NCBI GenBank assembly: GCA_902802815.1
Contig: CADCNQ010000006.1
Span: 1 to 64,000 of the forward strand
Length of the DNA: 64,000 nt
Direction of reading: 5' to 3'
From: an uncultured Bacteroidales bacterium
GTDB lineage: Bacteria > Bacteroidota > Bacteroidia > Bacteroidales > Bacteroidaceae
Of the stretch, positions 6,843 through 15,229 are shown one piece after another. The notes under the pieces are model-generated. The model saw nothing but the letters and a program-made list of their open reading frames with translations. It ran no database searches and was not told where the DNA came from. Position numbers and translations under genes: made by a program. Position 1 is the first letter of the stretch. Every line of letters starts with the position of its first letter.

Positions 6843-8000
6843 TTATGTGGTTTTCAGTTGTTTAACATATGTAAAGAGGTAGAGCACACCCACGGACATC
6901 ACCAGCACAGCGCCCGCCTGACCGACGGCATCGCTGCACAGGCCCATCAGGAGCGGAAACACCGTGCCGCCGAAGAGACCCATAATCATCAGGCCCGAGA
7001 CCTCGTTCTGCTTGCCGGGCATTGACTCCAGGGCGGTGGCGAAGCACATGGAAAAGACGTTGGAGTTGCCGTAGCCCACCAGGGCGATGGCGGCGTAGAG
7101 CACCCACTGCTCGCGGCCGAAAAACAGACCGCACATCGACAATGCCATCATCGCCACGCTGATGATGAAGAATGTGCGCATACGCAGCACTCGCAGGAAG
7201 AAGGAACCGGTCAGGCAACCGACGGTGCGGAAGATAAAGTAGAGCGAAGTGGCAAAGGCGGCCTCGTTGAGCGACATGCCGAGGCGCTCTATGAGAATCT
7301 TCGGTGCAGTGGTGTTGGTGCCCACGTCGATGCCCACATGGCACATGATGCCGAGGAACGTCAGCAGGACAACGGGGGTGCCGAGCAGCTTGATGCACTC
7401 TATGAAAGTAGAGGGACGGCCCTCCATGGGCGGTTCCTCAATGGGTGTTACAAACAGCAACACGGTGGAGAGCGCACCCACCGCGAAGAATACGGCGAAG
7501 AGTACGCGCCAGTTCAGATCGAAATCCGGGATGACCGCCGTGGCGCCCCACATTGCCAGATAAGGAGCCGAGAAGGAGGCGATGGCCTTGACAAACTGGC
7601 CGAAGGTGAGTGTGGAGGCCAGATTGCCACCGCCCATCACCGTAGATACCAGGGGGTTGAGCGAGGTCTGCATCAGGGCGTTGCCGATGCCCAGCAGCGA
7701 GAAGGCAATCAGCATGACGGCAAACGACTCGCCGAAGAGAGGCAGGAGCAGCGATGCCACTGTGATGACAAGCGAGAGAAGCACGGTCTTCTTGCGCCCG
7801 ATTTTGTTCATCAGCATACCCGTGGGCACGCTGAAGATGAGGAACCAGAAGAACACCAGCGAGGGAAACACGTTGGCCACAGAGTCGGACAGCGCGAGGT
7901 CTTCTTTCACATAGTTGGAGGCAATGCCCACCAAATCCACGAAGCCCATGCAGAAGAAGCAGAGCATTACGGGTATGAGATAAACGGATTTGTTTTTCAT
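6843..8000 (-). CDS. MFS sugar permease (fructose importer, FucP/FHS type)
   Basis: About 385 residues with twelve hydrophobic segments. It imports a monosaccharide, probably fructose, across the inner membrane with protons. The ATG at 8000 (MKNKSVYLIPVMLCFF) is preferred over the one at 8045, which would overlap the upstream GH32 gene and add a hydrophilic leader. The family motif NKIGRKKT lies after helix 2, and GxxNALMQTSLNPLVSTV in helix 4 resembles the FHS group. Middle gene of the unit between the secreted GH32 and the fructokinase, spaced 31 and 4 nt. Its position matches the fructose importer of the Bacteroides levan locus. Confidence 0.85.
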   Translation of the reverse strand: MKNKSVYLIPVMLCFFCMGFVDLVGIASNYVKEDLALSDSVANVFPSLVFFWFLIFSVPTGMLMNKIGRKKTVLLSLVITVASLLLPLFGESFAVMLIAFSLLGIGNALMQTSLNPLVSTVMGGGNLASTLTFGQFVKAIASFSAPYLAMWGATAVIPDFDLNWRVLFAVFFAVGALSTVLLFVTPIEEPPMEGRPSTFIECIKLLGTPVVLLTFLGIMCHVGIDVGTNTTAPKILIERLGMSLNEAAFATSLYFIFRTVGCLTGSFFLRVLRMRTFFIISVAMMALSMCGLFFGREQWVLYAAIALVGYGNSNVFSMCFATALESMPGKQNEVSGLMIMGLFGGTVFPLLMGLCSDAVGQAGAVLVMSVGVLYLFTYVKQLKTT

Positions 8001-8031
8001 TTCAGTTCTTAACAGAGTGTTGTCATGATAT

Positions 8032-9720
8032 TCACTTGATTTCATAAATCGTGGCCTTGCCGCCCTTGATGCTCAGGTTGTTGTACGGCTCAGAGGGGAA
8101 GACAAGGTTGGTCATTGCCATCTTGCCATCTGCGTCGAACACCTCAACGGAGCATCGGTCGATGAAGATGCGCAGCTGCTTCACGGCACCGTAAGTGGGC
8201 GCAACGGTCACACATGGGAAGTCGGCACTGAAACCGACATTGCCGCTCTTCGTGCGGTCCATGGAGAAGGTCTGGGCGACAGCATCGTAACGCATCACGA
8301 CCTGCTCGCCCTGCGGATTAGACAGGACAATCTCCGAGTGCTTCTTCAGGTCCACGACAATCTCGCACGCCTCCTGGGGCTGCCTGACTTTTGCACCGCG
8401 TGCGGAGAGCATCTCCCCGGAGGGCACGGAAGCGACATAGGTGTCGCCCTGATATTCAAACAATCTGAGGTCGCGGGGGATGGAGTTTGCCGAACGGAAC
8501 TGCATGGTGGGCACCTGGTTGGCATACTGCCAGTTGGACATCCATGCCAGCATCGTGCGACGGGCATCCGGAGCGTTGCAAAACGACACGGCGGCATAGT
8601 GGTCCTTGCCGTAATCGAGCCACAAGGCCTTACCCCCGGCATAGCGAGCGGCTTTGTCCACGGTGAAGCGGCGGCCGTCGAACTGCCCCACGAAATACTG
8701 TGTGCCGCTTCCGCCGAACGGGCCGCCGGGATTGATGTTGCAGACGAGAACCCATTGCCTGGCACCTGAGGCCGATGTCAGGGGAAAGAGGTCGGGACAC
8801 TCCCACACACCGCCGTGACAGCCGAAGTCCTTGCCGAACGAACTCTCATAGGTCCAGGCCTTCAGGTCCGGCGAAGAATAGATTCTCATCTCCTGACCTA
8901 CGGCCAGAATGAGATTCCATGCCTTGATGTCTTCGTTCCAAAACGGGCGTGGATCGCGGAAGTCCGGATCTTCGCCCGTCAGCACGGGATTGCTCTCGTA
9001 TTTCGAGAATGTCTTGCCGCCGTCGTCGGAGAAGGCCAGACACTGCGCCTGAACATCGGCACCGAAAGGAGTGGGGCGGCTTGAGGTATACATAGCCACG
9101 ACACGCTCCCCCAGCGTCACGCACGAGCCGCTGAACATCGTCCCCCACACGTCCGGAGCCAATGCCACGCCCTCGTCCTTCCAATGGACCAGGTCGGCGG
9201 AACTGGAGTGGCCCCAATGCATGTTGCCCCACATGGAGCCGTAGGGATTGTATTGATAGTAGAGGTGCCATACACCGTCTTTATAGAACATCCCGTTGGG
9301 GTCGTTCATCCAGCCTCTCTCCGGCGTATGATGATAGAGCGGACGGTGTCTCTCCCGAATCAGCGCAAAGGCTGCATCGTCGTTTTGTGCCAACTTACTG
9401 AAGCACACGCTCCCGGTCGGCACATTCTGCACACAGACCCGTAATGCCCCTTTGTCCCGATACGGCAACAAATCCAGGGCCACATAATAGTCCACCTGCT
9501 CGCGGGCCATACGCACGTTTTGCTCCGTCTGCAGCGAACCGTTGACAATCACCTGCACCTTCCCTTCAGGAGCCGATTCCTGAACGGGCAGCCACAGGTA
9601 GCGCCCCTCGGCTTTCGGGGTCACGATGCTCTGCTCGCAAGCCTGCGGCGTCACCGTCTGTGCGCCGGCCGTCATGAACGACATCACAGCGGCCAGCGAC
9701 ACTACATATCTTTTCATCAT
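8032..9720 (-). CDS. Secreted GH32 fructanase (exo-acting type)
   Basis: About 562 residues from the ATG at 9720 (MMKRYVVSLAAVMSFMTAGAQ, a clear signal peptide). It cleaves beta-fructosyl bonds in levan, inulin or sucrose-type oligosaccharides. All three GH32 catalytic motifs are present: WMNDPNG (nucleophile Asp, about residue 140), FRDPRPFW (transition-state Asp, about 256) and WECPDLF (acid/base Glu, about 307). A small N-terminal beta domain (30-125) precedes the five-blade propeller and a beta-sandwich follows (from about 440, ending TIYEIK). With an SPI-type signal it should be periplasmic, releasing fructose for the permease downstream. It has its own promoter at 9757-9764. Endo versus exo action cannot be decided from sequence alone. 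Confidence 0.92.
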   Translation of the reverse strand: MMKRYVVSLAAVMSFMTAGAQTVTPQACEQSIVTPKAEGRYLWLPVQESAPEGKVQVIVNGSLQTEQNVRMAREQVDYYVALDLLPYRDKGALRVCVQNVPTGSVCFSKLAQNDDAAFALIRERHRPLYHHTPERGWMNDPNGMFYKDGVWHLYYQYNPYGSMWGNMHWGHSSSADLVHWKDEGVALAPDVWGTMFSGSCVTLGERVVAMYTSSRPTPFGADVQAQCLAFSDDGGKTFSKYESNPVLTGEDPDFRDPRPFWNEDIKAWNLILAVGQEMRIYSSPDLKAWTYESSFGKDFGCHGGVWECPDLFPLTSASGARQWVLVCNINPGGPFGGSGTQYFVGQFDGRRFTVDKAARYAGGKALWLDYGKDHYAAVSFCNAPDARRTMLAWMSNWQYANQVPTMQFRSANSIPRDLRLFEYQGDTYVASVPSGEMLSARGAKVRQPQEACEIVVDLKKHSEIVLSNPQGEQVVMRYDAVAQTFSMDRTKSGNVGFSADFPCVTVAPTYGAVKQLRIFIDRCSVEVFDADGKMAMTNLVFPSEPYNNLSIKGGKATIYEIK

Positions 9721-9756
9721 ACACATATTTTGTTTTTCCGGTACTGATATCCGCGA

Positions 9757-9764
9757 CAAAATTA
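9757..9764 (-). promoter_or_regulatory. -7 box (TAATTTTG) for the GH32-permease-fructokinase unit
   Basis: The minus strand reads TAATTTTG 37 nt before the GH32 ATG, which suggests that the lower half of the locus can be transcribed separately. The sequence CGGTCATT at 9785-9792 is a 7/8 match to the CGTTCATT core repeated upstream of susC, which is weak evidence for co-regulation. Confidence 0.5.
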
Positions 9765-9800
9765 TATAAAATTCTGCTAACCGGCGGTCATTCTCCTAAT

Positions 9801-10658
9801 TTATTTTTCCAAATATTTCTTACCGTTCAAGATATAGACGGTGCCCTTTACCGGTTGGGCAACGGGACGTCCCTGGAGATCGAACTTTTTAGAGGCATCG
9901 GCACTCTGACCGGAGGCAGAAATGCTCTCGACGGCCATCGGGTCGGGAACGAGCTCTATCTGGGTGAAATTGAACGGTGCGCCGCCTTCCTTGTTGCACT
10001 GCACCATGAGGCGGTCCGTACCTTCGAGAGCGGCTGCCATGTCGATGCCGCTGAGGCTGAGTTCTGCATACTCGTTGGTCATCGTCATGGTGGTCTGGTC
10101 GCCGAGCTTATTATCCCACGTGGTCATCACGTTGATGATATAGTCGGTACGATTGGCCTCAGAATAGAAGCGGATGGCAGTGAACTTGCTCCAGTCAACG
10201 TCGGTGAAGCTGTTCTTCGTGATTTCCAAAGTGTCCCAGTTGTCCATCCAGAAGAAACCGCTCCAGACGGTGTTCTCGTCTATACTCTCCTTGCCGTCGC
10301 CGTACCAGATCTTGGTAGCTGTGAAATCCATACCACAGACCTCCAGACCGTTCGTCTGCAGGGAAGCGAGCATGGCCGGAGTGGCGAACACCTCTACACA
10401 GCTCTGATCGGGAAAAATAGAGTGCGCGAAGCGTGTGCCGGGGAGCATGGCGCCGTTGCTGTGCAACTCGATGACCTCACCTGCGGCGTTCATGAACTCG
10501 ATGACGAGCTTGTCGCCGAGCTTCATGTCAGAAAACTTGGCAGCCTCGATGTTCAGAGTGTTGCTCCAGTCTACGGCGTGCTCACCTTCCCATACATCTG
10601 TTGCAGAGGCAATAACTGCGGCAGTAATAAGTGCTGCACATAATAGAATTCTTTTCAT
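9801..10658 (-). CDS. Secreted two-module protein of the fructan locus, possible glycan binder
   Basis: 285 residues from the ATG at 10658 (MKRILLCAALITAAVIASA, signal peptide); an earlier start would overlap the upstream gene. Two similar beta-rich modules follow: one from DVWEGEHAVDWSNTLNIE to KIWYG (about 21-130), and one from NTVWSGFFWMDNWDTLEIT to FNFTQIELV (about 140-245). Each opens with a Trp-x-Gly word and ends in a beta strand. The C-end FDLQGRPVAQPVKGTVYILNGKKYL is a Prevotella-type export tail. Paired Trp-rich beta-sandwich modules in a locus of this kind suggest carbohydrate binding, but I recognise no named family. It lies between the two GH32 genes, a position with no counterpart in the Bacteroides levan locus. 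Confidence 0.7.
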   Translation of the reverse strand: MKRILLCAALITAAVIASATDVWEGEHAVDWSNTLNIEAAKFSDMKLGDKLVIEFMNAAGEVIELHSNGAMLPGTRFAHSIFPDQSCVEVFATPAMLASLQTNGLEVCGMDFTATKIWYGDGKESIDENTVWSGFFWMDNWDTLEITKNSFTDVDWSKFTAIRFYSEANRTDYIINVMTTWDNKLGDQTTMTMTNEYAELSLSGIDMAAALEGTDRLMVQCNKEGGAPFNFTQIELVPDPMAVESISASGQSADASKKFDLQGRPVAQPVKGTVYILNGKKYLEK

Positions 10659-10681
10659 TTTTTTTGTGTTTGTTAGTTTAT

Positions 10682-12286
10682 TTATTGTTGTGACACTCTT
10701 ACGTTGCTGACGGTGACTGTGCCTCCGTAGCTGTTGATGCTCCAACAGTTACGCTGTATGCCGTAGATACGGTTGGTGTAGCATACGTTATCGTTGATAT
10801 ACATCACCATTACAGAGTTGTCAGTATAGATGTCCACCTTGTAGGTGTTGTCAGACGGGGTGGGGAACTTATATCCGTCAATCTTGCCGATGAATCCCCT
10901 GCCTTCGGGGCCTTCCTCTTCGAAGTTGATCTTACGCTTGGCATTTCCGTCTTCCGGATTGACCACCATGGTGTAGTATTTCCCGGAGTCGGTGCCGCGA
11001 ACAAGAGAGATGCCGAACCTGTCGCCCTTGTCTGCTGTGGTCACGGTGAAGCTGATGTGGTTGCATGTGCCCAGGCGGTTGTAGAGCACGTAAGCGTTGT
11101 CGCCAGTCAGCGTGCCCTTGCTGTAGCCATTGCTGGCCATCACGCTGACCTCCTGCCACTTGTTGTACTTGGCATTGATGCCAGGCACAGCTCCAAAAGA
11201 AATTTTTCCGTCGGCATGCTGTATAATCCTGTGGCAAACCAATGCACCCGACCAGTTGGGTTCTTCGTCACCGACATTGACGTTCTTCTCATAGATACCG
11301 GCACCGGTGCGGTAAGGACACCAACCCCAGATGTAGCGGTTTGTGCCGTTGGAGGCTGTCTTGCCGGCATAGAAACCACGGCTGTCGAGCTGTCCCTGCT
11401 TGTCATCCGGGAAATTCTGGTCGGGATTGTTGAAACACTTCTTCAGGTTTTCGTAAGAATCGGCCTTGACATACTTCACGGTGCGGGCATTGCCTTCGTG
11501 AGAGGCATCGCTGTAGATGAGATACCACCAATCGCCCATCTTGAAGATGTCGGGACATTCACACATGCGGTTCCACAGCATCCTGAAAGAGCCGACATGC
11601 TCCCAGTTTACCATATCGGAGGACTTGAATTCGGCAAACACAGGGTCACCGCCGGCGGCGGGGCTGGTGGAGATGACCATGCGGTAGGTGCCGTCGTCAA
11701 TCTTGAAAATCTGGGGATCGCGGAAATCCATCTTGGAATAGCCGTAGTCGGCGCCGTGCAGCGACCAGGTGTAGTCGCGCTTCCAGGTCTTGAAGTCCGG
11801 AGACGTGGCGCGCATCACAACCTCGCGGTTGGCAAGCAGCATGTTGTAGCCGGTATAATAAATATAGTAGAGGCCGTTGCTTTCGTTGTAAACGGCGCAT
11901 CCGGTGCCGAGAACAGCATCCTGCTGTCTGTTGCTGGTGCCTGTGGGTAATACCTCACCGAGCGAAACATAGTTGGCCGCATCGGCGGTGCTGACACCCC
12001 AATAGGGGTGGTAGCACTCGCCGTTGTTGTCGTACTCCTGGAGGTAGAGCACCTTGAACTCCTGTGTCTTCCTGTCGAAGAACGGCATGGGGTCGCCGCA
12101 GCGTCCGATAGCCGGGTTGTAATAGGTGCGGAATCCGTTTTCGTCCGTCGGAACGAATGTTTCCGTCGTGCCGGCCCAGTTCTTTTCCGGATCCGGATCG
12201 TAGGTATCGTCGCTGCATGAGATGAGGGCTGTGACTGCACCGCAACATGCAAGTCCTGCACAGAATATATTAAACAGCTTTTTCAT
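10682..12286 (-). CDS. GH32-family surface lipoprotein (endo-levanase-like)
   Basis: 534 residues. The N-terminus MKKLFNIFCAGLACCGAVTALISCSDD is a lipoprotein signal with the acylated Cys followed by SDD, which favours surface export in Bacteroidales. GH32 motifs are present in divergent form: RCGDPMPFF in place of WMNDPNG, MDFRDPQIF and CECPDIF. A C-terminal beta-sandwich (from about 390) ends in NVRVSQQ. By position and lipidation it matches the surface endo-levanase of the Bacteroides levan locus, which cuts polymer before import by SusCD. It follows the glycan-binding lipoprotein by 6 nt. The altered nucleophile motif makes the exact specificity uncertain. Confidence 0.85.
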   Translation of the reverse strand: MKKLFNIFCAGLACCGAVTALISCSDDTYDPDPEKNWAGTTETFVPTDENGFRTYYNPAIGRCGDPMPFFDRKTQEFKVLYLQEYDNNGECYHPYWGVSTADAANYVSLGEVLPTGTSNRQQDAVLGTGCAVYNESNGLYYIYYTGYNMLLANREVVMRATSPDFKTWKRDYTWSLHGADYGYSKMDFRDPQIFKIDDGTYRMVISTSPAAGGDPVFAEFKSSDMVNWEHVGSFRMLWNRMCECPDIFKMGDWWYLIYSDASHEGNARTVKYVKADSYENLKKCFNNPDQNFPDDKQGQLDSRGFYAGKTASNGTNRYIWGWCPYRTGAGIYEKNVNVGDEEPNWSGALVCHRIIQHADGKISFGAVPGINAKYNKWQEVSVMASNGYSKGTLTGDNAYVLYNRLGTCNHISFTVTTADKGDRFGISLVRGTDSGKYYTMVVNPEDGNAKRKINFEEEGPEGRGFIGKIDGYKFPTPSDNTYKVDIYTDNSVMVMYINDNVCYTNRIYGIQRNCWSINSYGGTVTVSNVRVSQQ

Positions 12287-12292
12287 AAGGCG

Positions 12293-13447
12293 TTATTTCA
12301 TTAAGTATTCGATTGCGTTTTTGGTAATAATCTCAACATTCTTATGGTAGTGCTCGGAGTAACTCGGACCGTATTTGAATGAATACCAGTCGTAGCCGCC
12401 GTAGCCGATGCAGATGATGCCGCCACGCCCGTTGACAGAGGGATATTCCCATGCCACGATGGCACCGTCTCCGCCGACACCGAGGATGTTGCCGCCGGTG
12501 CGATCCATCCACGCCTGATAGTCGGCGTAGCCGCCCCAGTCGCTTCCGATGTGATACTGGGCTACAGAGTTGGAAACGAAGTATCCGGCATCAGTAAGAG
12601 GCACTTTACCTCCGAATCCGTCGTTCACCACATTCTCCCACATGGGATGCTCTCCTTGTCCGGCATAGATGTCAAATGCCCATGCACCGCCGCAGTCAAA
12701 GGAATTCATCTCGGGATCGCCCCAGCAGTTGTTGGGCATAGTCCATTCGTCGTCTCCCGTCACGCCGATGAAGGTGGGCAGATGGGTTGCATAGCGGGTG
12801 AGGAGCATAGCACCGCCTGTTTCATAGAAGGCTTTCAGCTGATTCTTCACCTTAAGCGCGTCTGTGCCCTTGGCCAGGAATCCGTCGTGACCGTCCACAC
12901 CGTGGTCGTCGTGCCAGTGCCACCAAATCAGCTTACATTCGGAGAGGTCGGCTGTGCCGTTGGCGATATCATCGAACGATGAGTAGAAGGCATGGGGTAC
13001 ATTGGCGAGCATCCACTCGCATGCAGTCATAGCCTCCATGTCAAGTTCTTCCTTGCTGTAGGCGGAGCCCACGAAAAGGGCTTCAGGTTTGATGGCAGGC
13101 TTGTAGTTGCGTACGATTACGGTCCAGTCCACATAGACATCACCGTTGACTACGTGCAGGACAATGGCTGCATCCATATTGAGGACGTCGCCTTCGTGGA
13201 TGTCGCAGGTGGCGCGCTCAGAGAGTCGGAGCGCCGTCACCTTCATGGCTTTCTTGTCGTAGGTTTCAGGCACCGTTACCGTGATGGTACGTGCCTCATG
13301 GTCAACAATACCTGTGTATTCATCAAGAACAATCTTCTCGACGAGGCAGTCGCCGCTCAGGTCGAAAGTTTCGGCATCGTCACTGCAGGCCACGAAAGCA
13401 ACGAGAGCGCAAACGATGCATGTAAGAAACAATATTTTCGTTTTCAT
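12293..13447 (-). CDS. Surface glycan-binding lipoprotein (DUF4960)
   Basis: 384 residues. Lipoprotein signal MKTKILFLTCIVCALVAFVACSDDAETF. A short N-terminal beta module (about 30-110) precedes a larger domain beginning EALFVGSAYSKEELD and rich in Trp and Gly (WWHWHDDHGVDGHDG, NCWGDPEMNSFDCGG, GGIICIGYGGYDWYSF). This is the DUF4960 pattern of the surface glycan-binding protein that follows susD in Bacteroides levan loci. Expected role: holding fructan at the cell surface for the neighbouring GH32 and SusCD. It lies 41 nt after susD and 6 nt before the surface GH32. No catalytic motif is evident. Confidence 0.8.
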   Translation of the reverse strand: MKTKILFLTCIVCALVAFVACSDDAETFDLSGDCLVEKIVLDEYTGIVDHEARTITVTVPETYDKKAMKVTALRLSERATCDIHEGDVLNMDAAIVLHVVNGDVYVDWTVIVRNYKPAIKPEALFVGSAYSKEELDMEAMTACEWMLANVPHAFYSSFDDIANGTADLSECKLIWWHWHDDHGVDGHDGFLAKGTDALKVKNQLKAFYETGGAMLLTRYATHLPTFIGVTGDDEWTMPNNCWGDPEMNSFDCGGAWAFDIYAGQGEHPMWENVVNDGFGGKVPLTDAGYFVSNSVAQYHIGSDWGGYADYQAWMDRTGGNILGVGGDGAIVAWEYPSVNGRGGIICIGYGGYDWYSFKYGPSYSEHYHKNVEIITKNAIEYLMK

Positions 13448-13488
13448 AATAGTCTAATGCTTAATTGTCGGTTCGTGAATGATGATGT

Positions 13489-15216
13489 TTACCAGTTGCC
13501 GATATTCTGCACGTAGTGACCGTTGGAGGCTGAGAGCTGTTCGAACGGAATAGGCAGATATTCATCTTTGTCGGCTGTGAAGTGAGCATCCCGGTAGATG
13601 TTGCAGTTATCAATCTCTTCGGCATAGTATTTGTTAAGCACCTGTGCTGCTTCGCCCCAGCGCACGAGGTCGAAGAAGCGTTCGCTCTCCATGCCGAGCT
13701 CCAGACGACGCTCCATCTTGACAATCTTGACGGCATCCTCTTTGGAGTAGCTGCCGGGATAGGTGTTGACCTTGAAGGACACGCCATAGTCGGCGGGGTA
13801 GGTGGATATCATCTGTGTGCTGCCGGAAGCGCGGTTGCGGATTCTGTTCACCAGAATCAGGGCTTCTGTCGTGTTGCCCATCTGGGCATAGGCTTCGGCA
13901 CGCTCAAGCAATACGTCGGCATAACGGAAGACGATGCGGTTCATGGAACTGGCCCAGTAAGAACCTTTGATTAGATAAATGTTGGCCAAAGCAGGATCGA
14001 CATTGTGCTTGAGGCTGACGTTGTAGCCGTAGAGTCCGTTGGAGCGGCTCCAAACATGATTCTTTTTGATGATATAGTCCTTGTTGAACATGTAGGGCAA
14101 GTCGGGCATACCTACAGTCAGGAACAGACGCGGGTCTGCGTTGTCTGCGGCTTTGTCGTAATCCTGTTCGTTGAAAGTGTCGAGGAAAGGCAGACCGTCT
14201 GTGCCAGTACGATATGCATTGACGAGATTCTGCGAAGGCTTGTAGAAGTCGCAGCCGCCGTCGGTGACGTTGGGGATGCTGGGCGGAATGAGGCCGTAGC
14301 TCCAGTTGAGGTTACCGTAAGTGGAACCGTCGTTGCGGGAATATTGTATGGCCCAGATGCTCTCCTTGCCGTTCTCATAATCCTCCTCGGGACGGAAGTT
14401 GTTGTGAATGTCCTTCTCAAGGCCGTAGTTGCCGTAGTATTTCGGGTCGGAATATTCAATAACTTTCTCCAAATCATCCTGATCGATAGAGGTGACTTGA
14501 TTCGTTTCGGGGTCGTCCTGACGATAGGCCTTGTAGAGATACACTTTGGTCAGGAATGCTGCAGCAGCCCCTTTTGTCGGACGTCCGAGCTCTTCCTGCG
14601 TCTCCGGCAGTTTGTTGAAGGCCTCCGTGAGGTCGTTGATAATCTGCTGCCATCCCTCGTCGTTGGTGAACTGCCTGTTGGAAAGAGCATTATACTCCTC
14701 ATAGGTGAGTTCGGAACTCATGATGAAAGGAATGTATTTATAGAGTCTCTTCAGCAGGAAATGTCCGTAGGCTCTGAGGAATTTCATTTCGGCAATGCGC
14801 TGCTGCTTGGCCGCATAGCTGTTGTCGCAGGACTCCAGCACTGACAGTGCAATGTTGACTCGCGATATGCAGTTGTAGAGGCGCTCCCACATGTCGTTGA
14901 TGTTCCAGTTGGTGGTGAGAACACCCTGTTCAATCTCCAGCTGATGGAAGACGTCGCCGTCGTTGGTACCGTTGCCGCCTTTGTAGGCGTCATCGGAGCG
15001 TACGTCAAAGTTCCACATGGAGAAGGATGAGTTGATGTCTTCGGCAGAGGTGAAGATGGCATAAGCCGCCACTACCATATTCTCTGCGTTCTTGGGATCT
15101 TTCACCTGATCTTCATTCAGCGCTGCCTGCGGCACATGATTTTCGAGGAAATCGCTGCACGAAGTCATAGCACAAAGAAGTAGCGCTGCACCGAATATAT
15201 TGAATATCTTTTTCAT
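13489..15216 (-). CDS. susD: SusD-family fructan-binding lipoprotein
   Basis: About 575 residues from the ATG at 15216 (MKKIFNIFGAALLLCAMTSCSDFLE), a lipoprotein signal with the usual C-S-D-F-L-E start. Family signs: the alpha-helical TPR-like N-terminal half (NAENMVVAAYAIF to KFLRAYGHFLLKRLY in shorter words), the conserved RIVFRYADVLLERAEAYAQMG helix, LVNRIRNRA, and the C-terminal RRLELGMESERFFDLVRWGEA, PIPFEQL motif. It acts as the lid that binds oligosaccharide over the SusC barrel. It starts 13 nt after the susC stop, so the two are translationally linked. Confidence 0.95.
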   Translation of the reverse strand: MKKIFNIFGAALLLCAMTSCSDFLENHVPQAALNEDQVKDPKNAENMVVAAYAIFTSAEDINSSFSMWNFDVRSDDAYKGGNGTNDGDVFHQLEIEQGVLTTNWNINDMWERLYNCISRVNIALSVLESCDNSYAAKQQRIAEMKFLRAYGHFLLKRLYKYIPFIMSSELTYEEYNALSNRQFTNDEGWQQIINDLTEAFNKLPETQEELGRPTKGAAAAFLTKVYLYKAYRQDDPETNQVTSIDQDDLEKVIEYSDPKYYGNYGLEKDIHNNFRPEEDYENGKESIWAIQYSRNDGSTYGNLNWSYGLIPPSIPNVTDGGCDFYKPSQNLVNAYRTGTDGLPFLDTFNEQDYDKAADNADPRLFLTVGMPDLPYMFNKDYIIKKNHVWSRSNGLYGYNVSLKHNVDPALANIYLIKGSYWASSMNRIVFRYADVLLERAEAYAQMGNTTEALILVNRIRNRASGSTQMISTYPADYGVSFKVNTYPGSYSKEDAVKIVKMERRLELGMESERFFDLVRWGEAAQVLNKYYAEEIDNCNIYRDAHFTADKDEYLPIPFEQLSASNGHYVQNIGNW

Positions 15217-15229
15217 GATTGTTTTCGTT

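Noticed and set aside
10658..10745. Extended start of the two-module protein at 10745
   Set aside because: It would overlap the upstream GH32 gene by 64 nt and place a polar leader before a perfect signal peptide.
14005..14844. 279-codon open frame opposite susD (and similar ones opposite GH32, ribBA and GH2 genes)
   Set aside because: Long complementary frames are expected from the codon bias of this genome. None shows a domain, signal or start site.
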